Shown here one piece after another: positions 55,638-64,000 of a stretch of DNA of 64,000 bases (positions are counted from its first letter, which is position 1; each line of letters begins with the position of its first letter). The notes beneath the pieces are model-generated. The model saw only the letters and a list, made by a program, of their open reading frames with translations, ran no database searches and was not told the DNA's origin. The translations under genes and the position numbers were made by a program. Source of the DNA: Pseudomonas sp. SG20056 (GTDB taxonomy: Bacteria; Pseudomonadota; Gammaproteobacteria; Pseudomonadales; Pseudomonadaceae); contig NZ_CP134499.1 in assembly GCF_031764535.1 (NCBI RefSeq), forward strand, positions 3,038,001-3,102,000. Direction: 5' to 3'.

Positions 55638-56366
55638 ATGCCTATCGTTCTATTCGCTGCAACCCTGCTGTTTCTCTTCGCGCAATCGGCGCAGGCCCAG
55701 CCACAACTGCGTATGGCCACCCTGGAATACCCTCCCTACAGCTCTGAACAGCTGCCGGATGGCGGCAGCATCGTCGCCCTGACTCGCCGCGCCTTTGCCG
55801 TACGCGGCTATCCGCTGCAGATCGACTTTCTACCTTGGGCGCGAGTACGCATGGAGCTGAGTAACGGCAACTACCAGGGCGCGCTGGCGCTGTGGCCCAA
55901 GGAAATTAACGAGGAAGGCCTGCAGCCCTCGCGCCCGCTGTTTTACAGCGAACTGGGCCTGTTTATTCGCAACGGCTATCCGCTGCATTTCGGCCGCCTG
56001 CAGGAGTTACGCGGGCGCACCCTGGGCATCGTGCGTGGCTACGGCTACCCGCAGCATATTCTCGATGCCGGACTGACCCTCGAAGACGCCGTGGACGACA
56101 TCAGCAATCTGCGCAAACTCAACGCCCGGCGTTTCGACATGGTGCTGCTTGAACGCATCGTCGGTAACCATTTGATCGCCAACGATGAGCAGCTGCGCGG
56201 CAAGCTCAGCTGGCACGGCAATGTGCTGGAGCGCATTCCGCTGCTAGTCGGCTTTGTTCCGGCAAAGCCCGGCGAACCGGACTGGAGCGCAGTGTTTGAG
56301 CAAGGCCTGCGCGACCTGCACAGCAGCGGCGAATATATGCAGATACTGCGCAGCCATAACCCTTGA
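55638..56366 (+). CDS. Periplasmic solute-binding protein (family 3), orphan
   Basis: A secreted SBP_bac_3-type domain of 242 residues from the ATG 55638; a TTG at 55626 is possible and no strong ribosome site is visible. The signal peptide is about 1-20 (PIVLFAATLLFLFAQSAQA), followed by QPQLRMATLEYPPYSSEQLP. It carries the PWARVRMEL motif seen in its two relatives here. No transporter partner nearby; downstream is a hydrolase-phaJ pair on the same strand after 72 bp. Ligand not predictable. Confidence 0.85.
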   Translation: MPIVLFAATLLFLFAQSAQAQPQLRMATLEYPPYSSEQLPDGGSIVALTRRAFAVRGYPLQIDFLPWARVRMELSNGNYQGALALWPKEINEEGLQPSRPLFYSELGLFIRNGYPLHFGRLQELRGRTLGIVRGYGYPQHILDAGLTLEDAVDDISNLRKLNARRFDMVLLERIVGNHLIANDEQLRGKLSWHGNVLERIPLLVGFVPAKPGEPDWSAVFEQGLRDLHSSGEYMQILRSHNP

Positions 56367-56438
56367 CCCCGCACGGACTTTGCGCCGCGCCGCGCGGGGT
56401 GCACAATGCGCAGCTTCTGCAGGCTTAAGGGATTCGCC

Positions 56439-57401
56439 ATGCTCCACCAAGCGTTCTGGCTCAATAGCACCGATGCAGCGCCCCTCTTTGTCAACCGCTG
56501 GTATGCCGAACAGCCGCCGAAAGCGTTGCTGATGGTCGCCCACGGCATGGCCGAACACAGTGGGCGTTATGCACGCCTGGCCGAAGCGCTGGTGGCGCAG
56601 GGCTTCGAGGTTTATGCGCATGACCAGCGCGGGCATGGCAAAACCGCCGAGCACGGCCTGCTCGGCCACTATGCCGACAGCAAGGGCTGGGAGCTGGTGG
56701 TCAATGACCTGGCCAGCCTTAACCATCATATGCGCCAAACCCACCCGCAAACGCCGATATTCCTGCTCGGCCACAGTATGGGCAGCTACATCAGCCAGGC
56801 CTACCTGATGCAGCACAGCTGCAGCCTGCAGGGGGCGATTCTTTCTGGCTCCAACTACCAGCCCGTGGCGCTGTACCGTGCCGGGCAACTGCTGGCTCGC
56901 TTCGAGCGCTGGCGACAAGGCCCGCTGGGACGCAGCGCCCTGCTGGAGTTCGCCTCATTCGGTTCATTTAACAAAGCCTTCAAACCCAACCGTACCGCCT
57001 TCGACTGGCTGAGCCGCGACCCGCAGGAAGTCGACAAGTACATCAACGATCCGCTGTGCGGCTTCCGCTGCAGCAACCAGCTGTGGGTTGACCTGCTGGG
57101 CGGGCTGCAACAGATCACCCCACTGGAAAACCTGGCGCAGATCGACAGCAGCCTGCCGCTGCTGGTGATCGGCGGTGCCTGTGACCCGGTCAGCGACGGC
57201 CACCGTCAGCAAGACCTGGGCAACGCCTTAAGCGCCGCCGGCAATCAGCACGTACAGGTCAAACTCTACCCCGACGCACGCCATGAACTGCTCAACGAGA
57301 GCAACCGCGACGACGTCACCGCCTACATCATCGACTGGTTGCAGCAGGCCCTCAGCCAACCGCGCCAGTGCCACCAACAGAGCCAAGAGAGTCACCCATG
57401 A
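56439..57401 (+). CDS. Alpha/beta hydrolase, lysophospholipase / monoacylglycerol lipase type
   Basis: Serine hydrolase of 320 residues (Hydrolase_4 type), with nucleophile in LLGHSMGSYISQAYL, preceded by MVAHGMAEHSGRYARLAEAL and VYAHDQRGHGKT, and a catalytic Asp/His near GGACDPVSDGH and PDARHELLNE. No signal peptide. AAGGGA precedes the ATG. Overlaps phaJ1 as ATGA, suggesting release of acyl chains feeding the beta-oxidation or PHA route. The substrate is inferred from the family only. Confidence 0.88.
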   Translation: MLHQAFWLNSTDAAPLFVNRWYAEQPPKALLMVAHGMAEHSGRYARLAEALVAQGFEVYAHDQRGHGKTAEHGLLGHYADSKGWELVVNDLASLNHHMRQTHPQTPIFLLGHSMGSYISQAYLMQHSCSLQGAILSGSNYQPVALYRAGQLLARFERWRQGPLGRSALLEFASFGSFNKAFKPNRTAFDWLSRDPQEVDKYINDPLCGFRCSNQLWVDLLGGLQQITPLENLAQIDSSLPLLVIGGACDPVSDGHRQQDLGNALSAAGNQHVQVKLYPDARHELLNESNRDDVTAYIIDWLQQALSQPRQCHQQSQESHP

Positions 57402-57868
57402 CCCAGAGCAGCAACACGCCCTACGACGCCCTCGAAGTCGGCCAGACCGCCAGCTACAGCAAGACCGTCAGCGAACGCGATATCCAGCTGTTTGCCGAAG
57501 TGTCCGGCGACCACAACCCGGTGCACCTCGACGCCGAATATGCCGCCACCACCATGTTCAAGGAGCGTATCGCCCATGGCATGTTCAGCGGTGCATTGAT
57601 CAGCGCCGCCGTGGCCTGCGAGCTGCCTGGCCCAGGCACTATTTACATCGGCCAGAGCATGCGCTTCACCGCACCAGTGAAGCTCGGTGACACCCTCACC
57701 GTGCGCCTGGAAATCCTGGAGAAACTGCCAAAATTCCGCGTGCGTGTAGCCACTCGCGTGTTCAATCAGAACGATGAGCTGGTGGTCGACGGAGAAGCGG
57801 AAATCCTCGCCCCGCGCAAGGCGCAGACCGTTGAACTGACTCAACTGCCGCCCATCACCATTGGCTAA
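57398..57868 (+). CDS. phaJ1: (R)-specific enoyl-CoA hydratase, PhaJ1 type
   Basis: MaoC-like hot-dog hydratase of 156 residues that converts enoyl-CoA to (R)-3-hydroxyacyl-CoA, linking beta-oxidation to polyhydroxyalkanoate monomers. Catalytic Asp38 and His43 fall in the family motif SGDHNPVHLDAEYAATTMFK (36-55). P. aeruginosa PhaJ1 has the same length and C-terminal ELPPISIG-like end (here QLPPITIG). Coupled to the hydrolase by ATGA. After the stop the same frame continues open for 18 codons to a TAA at 57923-57925. Confidence 0.93.
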   Translation: MTQSSNTPYDALEVGQTASYSKTVSERDIQLFAEVSGDHNPVHLDAEYAATTMFKERIAHGMFSGALISAAVACELPGPGTIYIGQSMRFTAPVKLGDTLTVRLEILEKLPKFRVRVATRVFNQNDELVVDGEAEILAPRKAQTVELTQLPPITIG

Positions 57869-58024
57869 AACTTACTCACGATCGACTGCCGCTTGCTCGA
57901 CGGCAAGATCTTCAACAGCCTCTAAGCTTGTTAGCCCACGTCACCGTCGCTGCCTGCGGCGGTGCACCGCCCTTCTACACAATCACGCCCGGGGCAATCC
58001 GCTTCGGCGTTTCTGGAGATATCC

Positions 58025-58531
58025 ATGTCCCTGTCCATGTACCAAGCATCCATCCCAGTCTTCACTCGTCAGCTGAACAACCTGTCGACCATCCTAGGCC
58101 TCGCCGCCGCCCACGCCGAAGAGAAGAAGATCGAGCAGAGCGTGTTTCTCAACGCCCGTCTGGCCCCCGATATGTTTCCACTAAGCCGCCAGGTACAGAT
58201 CGCCTGTGATGGCGCCAAGGCCGGCGCCGCCCTGCTGGCCGGGGTCGATGCACCGAGCCATGCCGATGATGAAGCCAGCTTTGCCGAGCTGCAGGCACGC
58301 ATCAGCAAAACCCTGGATTTCCTCGCCAGCCTCAGCGCAGCGCAGATCGACGGCAGCGAAGCGCGCACTGTGGTTCTCAAGCGTCGCGACAAGGAAACCC
58401 ACTTCCAGGGTCAGGCCTTCCTGCTCGATCACGTCATGCCGAACTTCTATTTCCACTACACCACTGCCTACGCCATTCTGCGCCACAACGGTGTCAGCAT
58501 CGGTAAGCGCGATTTCCTCGGCACTCGTTAA
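58025..58531 (+). CDS. DUF1993 domain protein
   Basis: A 168-residue protein that I assign to the DUF1993 family from its opening SMYQASIPVFTRQLNNLS and the VLKRRDKETHFQGQAFLLDH and NFYFHYTTAYAILRHNGV segments. The family has a four-helix DinB-like fold; its function is unknown. The ATG has GGAGA upstream. P. aeruginosa has a gene of this kind near phaJ1, so the neighbourhood is conserved. Its end abuts repeat copy B, whose left arm starts in the stop codon area. Confidence 0.85.
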   Translation: MSLSMYQASIPVFTRQLNNLSTILGLAAAHAEEKKIEQSVFLNARLAPDMFPLSRQVQIACDGAKAGAALLAGVDAPSHADDEASFAELQARISKTLDFLASLSAAQIDGSEARTVVLKRRDKETHFQGQAFLLDHVMPNFYFHYTTAYAILRHNGVSIGKRDFLGTR

Positions 58532-58673
58532 AAATCGATTTACGATCTGCTGCGCGTCGGCCCTGCCGCGTTAAAAACAGGCTCGGAATGCTCATTTACA
58601 GCCAGTAAACTCCGCTTCCTCGCCTGTTTTGGCCTTGCAGGTCTCTAGCTCGCTAGATCGTAAAACAGATTTT
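58531..58673. repeat. Palindromic intergenic repeat, copy B
   Basis: Outer arms 58531-58548 and 58655-58673 pair almost perfectly (core TTTACGATCT / AGATCGTAAA, 10 bp exact). Middle arms AAAACAGGC (58574-58582) and GCCTGTTTT (58622-58630) are exact, and the central hairpin is TTTAC-AGCCA-GTAAA (58595-58609). It shares AATGCTCAT, ACTCCGCTT, GCCTTGC and GCTCGCTA with copy A but has different arm sequences. It lies between convergent genes and may act as a terminator for both. Confidence 0.85.
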
Positions 58674-58687
58674 AAGAGCCGATAGCC

Positions 58688-59677
58688 TTAAAGCCGCGTC
58701 CACTGCCCATCGCCTCGATGGGCCTGCAGGTGCGGCAACACCGCCGCTAGCAAGGGTTCTTTGAACGCTTCCTGAAAGCGGTGGGCCAGACCGGGGATAA
58801 GTCTCAATTCACTGTTCTTGATATGCGCCGCCACATGCACGCCGTGCATCACCGGCAGCAGCGGATCGGCCGTGCCATGCACCACCAGGGTTGGCACGCG
58901 CAGACGATTAAGCAGCTCGACCCTGCTCGGCTCCGCGAGAATGGCCAACAACTGACGTTGCACGCCTTCGGGGTTGAACGCCCGGTCGTAGGCAATCTGC
59001 GCCTGTTGCAGCAGTAACTGCCGGTCATCGCTGACCGCCGGGCTGCCCAGCGCGGCCAGCAGGTCGGCCTGCTGCTCCAGGGCTATCGCGCGGTTGGGCG
59101 CTTCACGTTTGGCCAGCAGACTCAGCAGCGCGCTGCTTGGCGCCGGCAAACCCTGAGCACCGGAGCTAGTCATGACCAGAGTCAGGCTCTGCACCCGCTC
59201 AGGTGCAAGGTCGGCCATATGCTGAGCGATCATTCCGCCCATGCTCGCCCCAAGCACGTGAACCTCACGCACGGCCAATGCATCCAGCAAGCCCAGGGCA
59301 TCCTTGGCCATATCGCGCAGCCCATAGGGTGCTGCCACCGACAGACCGAGGCGATAACGCAGTGCTTCATAGGTCAGATTGATTTCTGGCGCGTTGCCAG
59401 CCCATGCGCTCAGCCCAACATCGCGGTTATCGAAGCGGATCACCCGAAAGCCCTGCTGACACAGGCGCGCCACCACTTCATCCGGCCAGTGGATCAACTG
59501 CCCGCCCAGGCCCATCACCAGCAGCAGCGCAGGATCGCTGTCGCGACCAATGCTCTGATACGCCAGACGCACCTCGCCCACATCCGCCGTGTGCGTCGGC
59601 ACCTCTACATCACAACGCTGCGCCGCAAAAACCGGCAAGCCGCACAACAGTGCAGCGAGAAGAATCAACCCACGCAT
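58688..59677 (-). CDS. Secreted alpha/beta hydrolase
   Basis: A serine hydrolase of 329 residues from the ATG 59677, with signal peptide MRGLILLAALLCGLPVFA and mature part beginning AQRCDVEVPTH. The oxyanion motif LVMGLGGQLIHWP is followed by the nucleophile elbow VLGASMGGMIAQHMA and VHGTADPLLPVMHG; the catalytic His is near PGLAHRFQEAF. Likely periplasmic or exported esterase/lipase; the substrate is unknown. Single gene between repeat copy B and metE. Confidence 0.85.
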   Translation of the reverse strand: MRGLILLAALLCGLPVFAAQRCDVEVPTHTADVGEVRLAYQSIGRDSDPALLLVMGLGGQLIHWPDEVVARLCQQGFRVIRFDNRDVGLSAWAGNAPEINLTYEALRYRLGLSVAAPYGLRDMAKDALGLLDALAVREVHVLGASMGGMIAQHMADLAPERVQSLTLVMTSSGAQGLPAPSSALLSLLAKREAPNRAIALEQQADLLAALGSPAVSDDRQLLLQQAQIAYDRAFNPEGVQRQLLAILAEPSRVELLNRLRVPTLVVHGTADPLLPVMHGVHVAAHIKNSELRLIPGLAHRFQEAFKEPLLAAVLPHLQAHRGDGQWTRL

Positions 59678-59810
59678 AACATCACCCAGACCCGGGACAG
59701 CAGAACGCAGCACCCCATTAAGACGCGAGTGTGGTGATGTTTGTGCGAGCGCGCTGCCACACAAGCGTGACAATTTGATGAAGGGAGACGAGCGGTCTTT
59801 CTACCGCGAC

Positions 59811-59861
59811 AAAAAAATAGCGAAAGCCCCTGCGAAAGCCGATCAGGGCAGTCACAGGGGC
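59811..59861 (-). terminator. Possible terminator after metE
   Basis: On the minus strand GCCCCTG (59861-59855) pairs with CAGGGGC (59832-59826). A run of T at 59817-59811 lies about 9 bases after the stem. It begins 17 bases after the metE stop. Long loop, so moderate. Confidence 0.5.
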
Positions 59862-59877
59862 GTGCTCGTGAAGACGA

Positions 59878-62181
59878 TCAGGCCAGTTCGCTACGCAGCT
59901 GACGAGCCGCCGCCACCATATTGATCAACGCCGCTTCGGTCTCCGGCCAGGCGCGGGTTTTCAGGCCGCAATCCGGGTTGACCCACAACCGCTCGAGCGG
60001 AATGCGCTGCGCAGCCTTGCGCAGCAGGTTGGCCATCTCCCGGCTATCCGGCACCCGTGGCGAGTGAATGTCATACACGCCGGGGCCGATGTCGTTGGGG
60101 TAGTCGAAACGCTCGAAGGCCTCCAGCAGCTTCATGTCCGAACGCGACGTTTCGATGGTGATCACGTCGGCATCCATCGCAGCGATGGACTCGATCACAT
60201 CGTTGAACTCGCTGTAGCACATGTGGGTGTGGATCTGCGTTTCGTCACGCACGCCCGAGGCGCACAAGCGGAAGGCTTCGGTGGCCCAGTTCAGGTAACC
60301 CTGCCACTGCGCCTGGCGCAGCGGCAGGCCTTCGCGGAAGGCAGCTTCGTCGATCTGGATGATCTTGATCCCGGCTGTTTCCAGGTCTACCACCTCGTCA
60401 CGAATGGCCAGAGCCAGCTGGCGCGCTTGCTGTTCACGGGAAATGTCGTCGCGCGGGAAGGACCACATCAGCATGGTCACCGGGCCGGTCAGCATGCCCT
60501 TCATCACTTTGCGGGTAAGGGTCTGCGCATAACCGATCCAGGCCACAGTCATGGCCTTGGGCCGACTCAGGTCGCCGTAGATCACTGCCGGTTTGACGCA
60601 ACGCGAACCGTAGCTCTGCACCCAACCGAAACGGGTAAAGGCATAGCCGTCGAGCTGCTCGGCGAAGTACTCGACCATGTCGTTGCGCTCGGCCTCACCG
60701 TGCACCAGCACATCCAGACCGAGGTTTTCCTGCACCTCGACGGCATGACGGATTTCGCTGTGCATGGCCTCGGTGTAATCCCCCGCCGACAGCTTGCCAG
60801 TCTTGAATGACTGACGCGCCAGACGGATGGCGGCGGTTTGCGGAAACGAGCCGATGGTGGTGGTCGGCAAGACCGGCAACTGCAGACGTGCGCGCTGCTG
60901 TTCGATGCGTGTGACAAATGACGACTGACGCTGGCTGTCGGCAGCAGTAATAGCCGCCAAACGGGCCTGTACCGCCGGTTTGTGGATACGTGGCGACTGC
61001 GCGCGACTGGACTGCACGGCGCGGCTTTCAGCCAGCGCGGCCTGCACCTGAGCATCCTGCGGGTTATTAAGCGCCGTGGTCAGCAGTGCGACTTCCTCAC
61101 ACTTCTGCACGGCAAAGGCCAGCCAGCTTTTCAACTCATCATCCAGCTTGTCCTCACGACTCAGGTCGACCGGGCTGTGCAACAGCGAGCAGCTCGGCGC
61201 CACCCACAAGCGCTCGCCCAGGCGTTCCTGAGCCTGCTGCAGCGTCTCCAGTACCGCTTGCAGATCGGTACGCCAAACGTTACGGCCGTTGACCACGCCC
61301 AGCGACAGCACCTTGTAGGCCGGCAAACGGTCGAGGATGGTCGGGAACTGCTCGGGGGCACGCACCAGGTCGATATGCAGGCCATCCACCGGCAGGCTGG
61401 CGGCCAGGCCGAGATTATCTTCCAGGCCGGCGAAATAGGTGGCGATCAGTTTCTTGCCGGGCTCGCGCTGCAGCAGGTTATAGGCGCGCTCGAAGGCGTT
61501 CTTCCAGGCTTGCGGCAGGTCCAGCACCAGAATCGGCTCATCGATCTGCACCCACTCCACACCCTGAGCGGCCAGGCGCTGGAGGATTTCGCCGTAGACC
61601 GGCAGCAGCCGCTCCAGCAGGTCAAGCTTGTCGAAATCGCTGCCCTTGGCTTTGCCCAACCACAGATAGGTCAGCGGGCCGATCAGCACCGGTTTGATGC
61701 GGTGGCCCAGAGCGTGGGCCTCTTCGACTTCCTCGAACAGTTGTTCCCAGCTCAGCTGGAACTGCTGCTCGACACTGAATTCGGGCACGAGATAGTGGTA
61801 GTTGGTGTCGAACCATTTGGTCATCTCTTGTGCATGAGCAGCGCAACAGGCGCTCTGGCTGCTCTTGTTTGCCACGGCACCGCGCGCCATGCCGAACAAG
61901 GTATCCAGAGTCGGCTTGCCGTCTGCCGGGCGAAAACGCTCGGGGATCACGCCGAAGGTCAGCGAGTGGGTTAGCACCTGGTCGTACCAAGCAAAGTCGC
62001 CAACCGGCAGCAGATCGATGCCAGCGTCCTTCTGCAGCTGCCAGTGGGCGGCGCGCAGTTCACGACCTACAGCCCGCAGGCCGGCCTCGTCCAGTTCGCC
62101 CTTCCAGTAGTCCTCCAGGGCTTTTTTCAGTTCACGGTCGCGACCGATACGCGGAAAACCAAGGGAATGGGACAGGGCCAT
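59878..62181 (-). CDS. metE: Cobalamin-independent methionine synthase
   Basis: Transfers the methyl of 5-methyltetrahydrofolate (polyglutamate) to homocysteine. It has 767 residues, the full two-domain length. Zinc ligands in the C-terminal barrel: HMCYSEF (His, Cys), a conserved Glu, and Cys738 in [29 protein letters not shown] is the usual N-terminus. The divergent metR lies 150 bp away with a dyad between them. No cobalamin riboswitch is apparent upstream; the gap is too short to hold a full one. Confidence 0.97.
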   Translation of the reverse strand: MALSHSLGFPRIGRDRELKKALEDYWKGELDEAGLRAVGRELRAAHWQLQKDAGIDLLPVGDFAWYDQVLTHSLTFGVIPERFRPADGKPTLDTLFGMARGAVANKSSQSACCAAHAQEMTKWFDTNYHYLVPEFSVEQQFQLSWEQLFEEVEEAHALGHRIKPVLIGPLTYLWLGKAKGSDFDKLDLLERLLPVYGEILQRLAAQGVEWVQIDEPILVLDLPQAWKNAFERAYNLLQREPGKKLIATYFAGLEDNLGLAASLPVDGLHIDLVRAPEQFPTILDRLPAYKVLSLGVVNGRNVWRTDLQAVLETLQQAQERLGERLWVAPSCSLLHSPVDLSREDKLDDELKSWLAFAVQKCEEVALLTTALNNPQDAQVQAALAESRAVQSSRAQSPRIHKPAVQARLAAITAADSQRQSSFVTRIEQQRARLQLPVLPTTTIGSFPQTAAIRLARQSFKTGKLSAGDYTEAMHSEIRHAVEVQENLGLDVLVHGEAERNDMVEYFAEQLDGYAFTRFGWVQSYGSRCVKPAVIYGDLSRPKAMTVAWIGYAQTLTRKVMKGMLTGPVTMLMWSFPRDDISREQQARQLALAIRDEVVDLETAGIKIIQIDEAAFREGLPLRQAQWQGYLNWATEAFRLCASGVRDETQIHTHMCYSEFNDVIESIAAMDADVITIETSRSDMKLLEAFERFDYPNDIGPGVYDIHSPRVPDSREMANLLRKAAQRIPLERLWVNPDCGLKTRAWPETEAALINMVAAARQLRSELA

Positions 62182-62238
62182 GTCAGAACGCTCCAGCAGA
62201 TCAATAAGATGCTGGCTATTCTCGGCACCCCGCCTAAG

Positions 62239-62251
62239 TGAGACAAACTCA
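62239..62251. promoter_or_regulatory. Candidate MetR operator between metE and metR
   Basis: TGAG-ACAAA-CTCA is a 13-bp dyad with T-N11-A spacing, as expected for LysR-type regulators. It lies 58 bp upstream of metE and about 80 bp upstream of metR. It differs from the E. coli MetR consensus (TGAA...TTCA), so assignment is an inference. Confidence 0.55.
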
Positions 62252-62331
62252 ATCTATTCGCCTTGATCTATAGTTTTACTCATGTTCTGCTTGTCGCTAG
62301 AACGCCGACCCGCCAAACACCGAGGCCCGCC

Positions 62332-63252
62332 ATGCTCGAATTGCGCCACCTGAAAACCCTGCATGCCCTGCGCGAAAGCGAAAGCCTGGTGGATGCCGCC
62401 GAACGCCTGCACCTCACGCAATCAGCGCTGTCGCACCAGTTCAAGGAGTTGGAAGAGCGTCTGGGCATGCCGCTGTTCGTGCGCAAAACCAAGCCCGTGC
62501 GTTTCACCAGCGCCGGCCTGCGCCTGTTGCAGCTATCCGACACGGTATTGCCGCTGCTGCGCGGTGCCGAGCGTGATTTAGCCCGCCTGGCCGGTGGCAC
62601 CGCCGGCCGTCTGCACATGGCCATCGAATGCCACAGCTGCTTCCAGTGGCTGATGCCGACCATCGACCAGTTCCGCGATGCTTGGCCGGAAGTGGAACTG
62701 GACCTGGCCTCGGGCTTCTCCTTCGCCCCACTGCCCGCCCTGGCCCGCGGTGATCTGGACCTGGTGGTAACCAGCGATCCACTGGAGCTGGCCGGCATCA
62801 CCTATGTGCCGCTGTTTACCTATGAAGCCATGCTCGCCGTGGCCAACCAGCATCCGCTGGCCAGCAAACCGTGCATCAAGCCGCAGGACCTGGCCACGGA
62901 AACCCTGATCACCTACCCGGTGGAACGCGACCGCCTGGACATCTTCACCCGCTTCCTTGAGCCGGCGGATGTCGAACCAGCGCAGGTGCGCACCTCCGAG
63001 CTGACGGTGATGATGATGCAACTGGTGGCCAGCGGTCGCGGCGTGTGTGGTCTGCCCAACTGGGCGCTGCATGAATACAGTTCGCGTGGCTACGTGACGG
63101 CAAAACGCCTGGGCGATAAGGGCCTATTCGCCACCCTGTACGCCGGCATCCGCACCGACATGCTCGACGCGCCGTTTATGCGTGACTTCCTGCTGACCGC
63201 CAAGGACACCTCCTTCGCCAATCTGGAAGGCGTCAGCGTGGCACGCGGCTAA
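62332..63252 (+). CDS. metR: LysR-type regulator of methionine synthesis MetR
   Basis: A LysR family protein of 306 residues from the ATG 62332 (MLELRHLKTLHALRESESLV), with helix-turn-helix at about 17-40 and an effector domain (homocysteine in MetR). Divergent from metE, the classic arrangement; MetR with homocysteine activates metE. The N-terminus and the ECHSCFQWLMP segment are typical of MetR. The next gene on the same strand begins 36 bp later. Confidence 0.95.
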   Translation: MLELRHLKTLHALRESESLVDAAERLHLTQSALSHQFKELEERLGMPLFVRKTKPVRFTSAGLRLLQLSDTVLPLLRGAERDLARLAGGTAGRLHMAIECHSCFQWLMPTIDQFRDAWPEVELDLASGFSFAPLPALARGDLDLVVTSDPLELAGITYVPLFTYEAMLAVANQHPLASKPCIKPQDLATETLITYPVERDRLDIFTRFLEPADVEPAQVRTSELTVMMMQLVASGRGVCGLPNWALHEYSSRGYVTAKRLGDKGLFATLYAGIRTDMLDAPFMRDFLLTAKDTSFANLEGVSVARG

Positions 63253-63288
63253 GCTTGCATAACCCGCCGCCTGAATATCGAGCACTGC

Positions 63289-64000
63289 ATGCGTTGTTTG
63301 CTTTCCGTTTTGCTGCTCTGGGCTGGCCTTTGCCAGCCCCTGCATAGCCAGGAAAAAATACACATCGCCATCGGCGAATGGCCGCCGTTTATCAGCGCAT
63401 CGCTGCCTCACTACGGCGTAGTGCCGCAGTTGATCAGCGAAGTCTTCGCCAGCCAGAACGTCAGCGTGGAATACGGTTTCTTCCCTTGGAAGCGCGCCTA
63501 CACAGAGGTCAAACAGGGTCACTGGCAAGCCTCGGCCATCTGGGGTCGCACGCCGGAGCGCGAGGCCGACTGTCTGTTTTCTGCTGTGGTCTACAGCGAT
63601 GAACTGGTGCTGTTCTACCGTCGCGACAAACCGATCAGCTGGGACGGCCGCCTCGCAGGGGCCGAGCAGCTCAATGGTCTGCGCATCGGCATTCCGTTGG
63701 GATCGGCGAAGATGCCAGTGCTGGAGCAAGCCGAACAGCGCGGCTGGGTGCGGTACGAAGCCAGCGGGGATGAGCTGATCAACCTGCGCAAGCTGGCCGC
63801 CGGGCGCATTGATGCGGTGGACATCGTCAAAGGCTCGGGCAGCCATGTGCTCAGCCAACTCAGCGCCAAGGAACGCGCCCACCTGACCACCACGCAAACC
63901 TACGATACCTGGGATTACCACCTGATTTTCTCCCGCCAGTTGCCTGAGAGCGAACGCCTGCAGCAACTCTTCGATCAGGGCCTGCGCGAGCTGAAAGACA
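63289..64000 (+). CDS. Periplasmic solute-binding protein (family 3), truncated by window end
   Basis: An open frame from the ATG 63289 through the window end, no stop reached (at least 237 residues). The signal peptide is MRCLLSVLLLWAGLCQPLHS, followed by QEKIHIAIGEWPPFISASLP. Inside is FFPWKRAYTEVKQGHW, the PWxR motif also present in the genes at 44.5 and 55.6 kb. Cysteine occurs once in DCLFSAVV. No ABC permease or ATPase is visible before the edge. It may be complete apart from its last residues. Confidence 0.8.
   Translation, partial: MRCLLSVLLLWAGLCQPLHSQEKIHIAIGEWPPFISASLPHYGVVPQLISEVFASQNVSVEYGFFPWKRAYTEVKQGHWQASAIWGRTPEREADCLFSAVVYSDELVLFYRRDKPISWDGRLAGAEQLNGLRIGIPLGSAKMPVLEQAEQRGWVRYEASGDELINLRKLAAGRIDAVDIVKGSGSHVLSQLSAKERAHLTTTQTYDTWDYHLIFSRQLPESERLQQLFDQGLRELKD

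Noticed and set aside
62182..62331. Possible cobalamin riboswitch before metE
   Set aside because: The intergenic region is 150 bp and holds two promoters; no cobalamin-box-like core was seen.

Overview
The window looks like a stretch of conserved chromosome from a Pseudomonas species. The evidence is the gene order (mutS, fdxA, rsmZ, rpoS, nlpD, pcm, surE, truD, ispF; then the dnaE-to-rpsB envelope and translation cluster), a GacA-controlled rsmZ small RNA between fdxA and rpoS, the glutathione formaldehyde operon with its divergent LysR regulator, ndvB beside dapE, and a tandem fadD pair next to a phaJ1-type hydratase. I compared gene order with P. aeruginosa from memory, not by a search. 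The species cannot be named. I see no prophage, insertion sequence, CRISPR array, tRNA or rRNA gene.

Layout. 1-7.5 kb: the 3' end of mutS, fdxA, rsmZ, then on the minus strand rpoS and its upstream genes nlpD, a DUF368 membrane protein, pcm, surE, truD and ispF. 7.6-10.6 kb: formaldehyde detoxification (adhC, fghA; divergent gfnR-like regulator). 10.6-36.3 kb, all minus strand: rpsB-tsf, pyrH-frr, uppS-cdsA-dxr-rseP-bamA-ompH-lpxD-fabZ-lpxA-lpxB-rnhB-dnaE-accA, then tilS-pyrG-kdsA-eno-ftsB-ispD. This block joins translation, isoprenoid and undecaprenyl phosphate supply, lipid A, outer-membrane assembly, fatty-acid synthesis and DNA replication.

36.6-51.5 kb: map, glnD, the succinylase branch of lysine/diaminopimelate synthesis (dapC, dapD and, further on, dapE) with an ArsC/YffB-like gene between dapC and dapD, the csdA-csdE sulfur-transfer pair and tcdA, the glucan synthase ndvB, rlmA and a small conserved gene. 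51.7-58.5 kb: two acyl-CoA ligases (fadD), a solute-binding protein, a lysophospholipase-like hydrolase overlapping phaJ1, and a DUF1993 gene. 58.7-64 kb: a secreted hydrolase, metE with divergent metR, and a truncated solute-binding protein.

Regulation visible in the DNA includes the GacA upstream site and GGA-rich stem-loops of rsmZ, a PsrA-type palindrome inside nlpD where the rpoS promoter is expected, a dyad between metE and metR, and several intrinsic terminators. The least explained structures are two diverged copies of a palindromic intergenic element (about 51.50-51.64 and 58.53-58.67 kb). Both lie between convergent genes, and their arms differ in sequence but stay self-complementary. 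Three orphan solute-binding proteins of one subfamily also stand out. I did not find a clearly new multi-gene system; most of the window is core genome.
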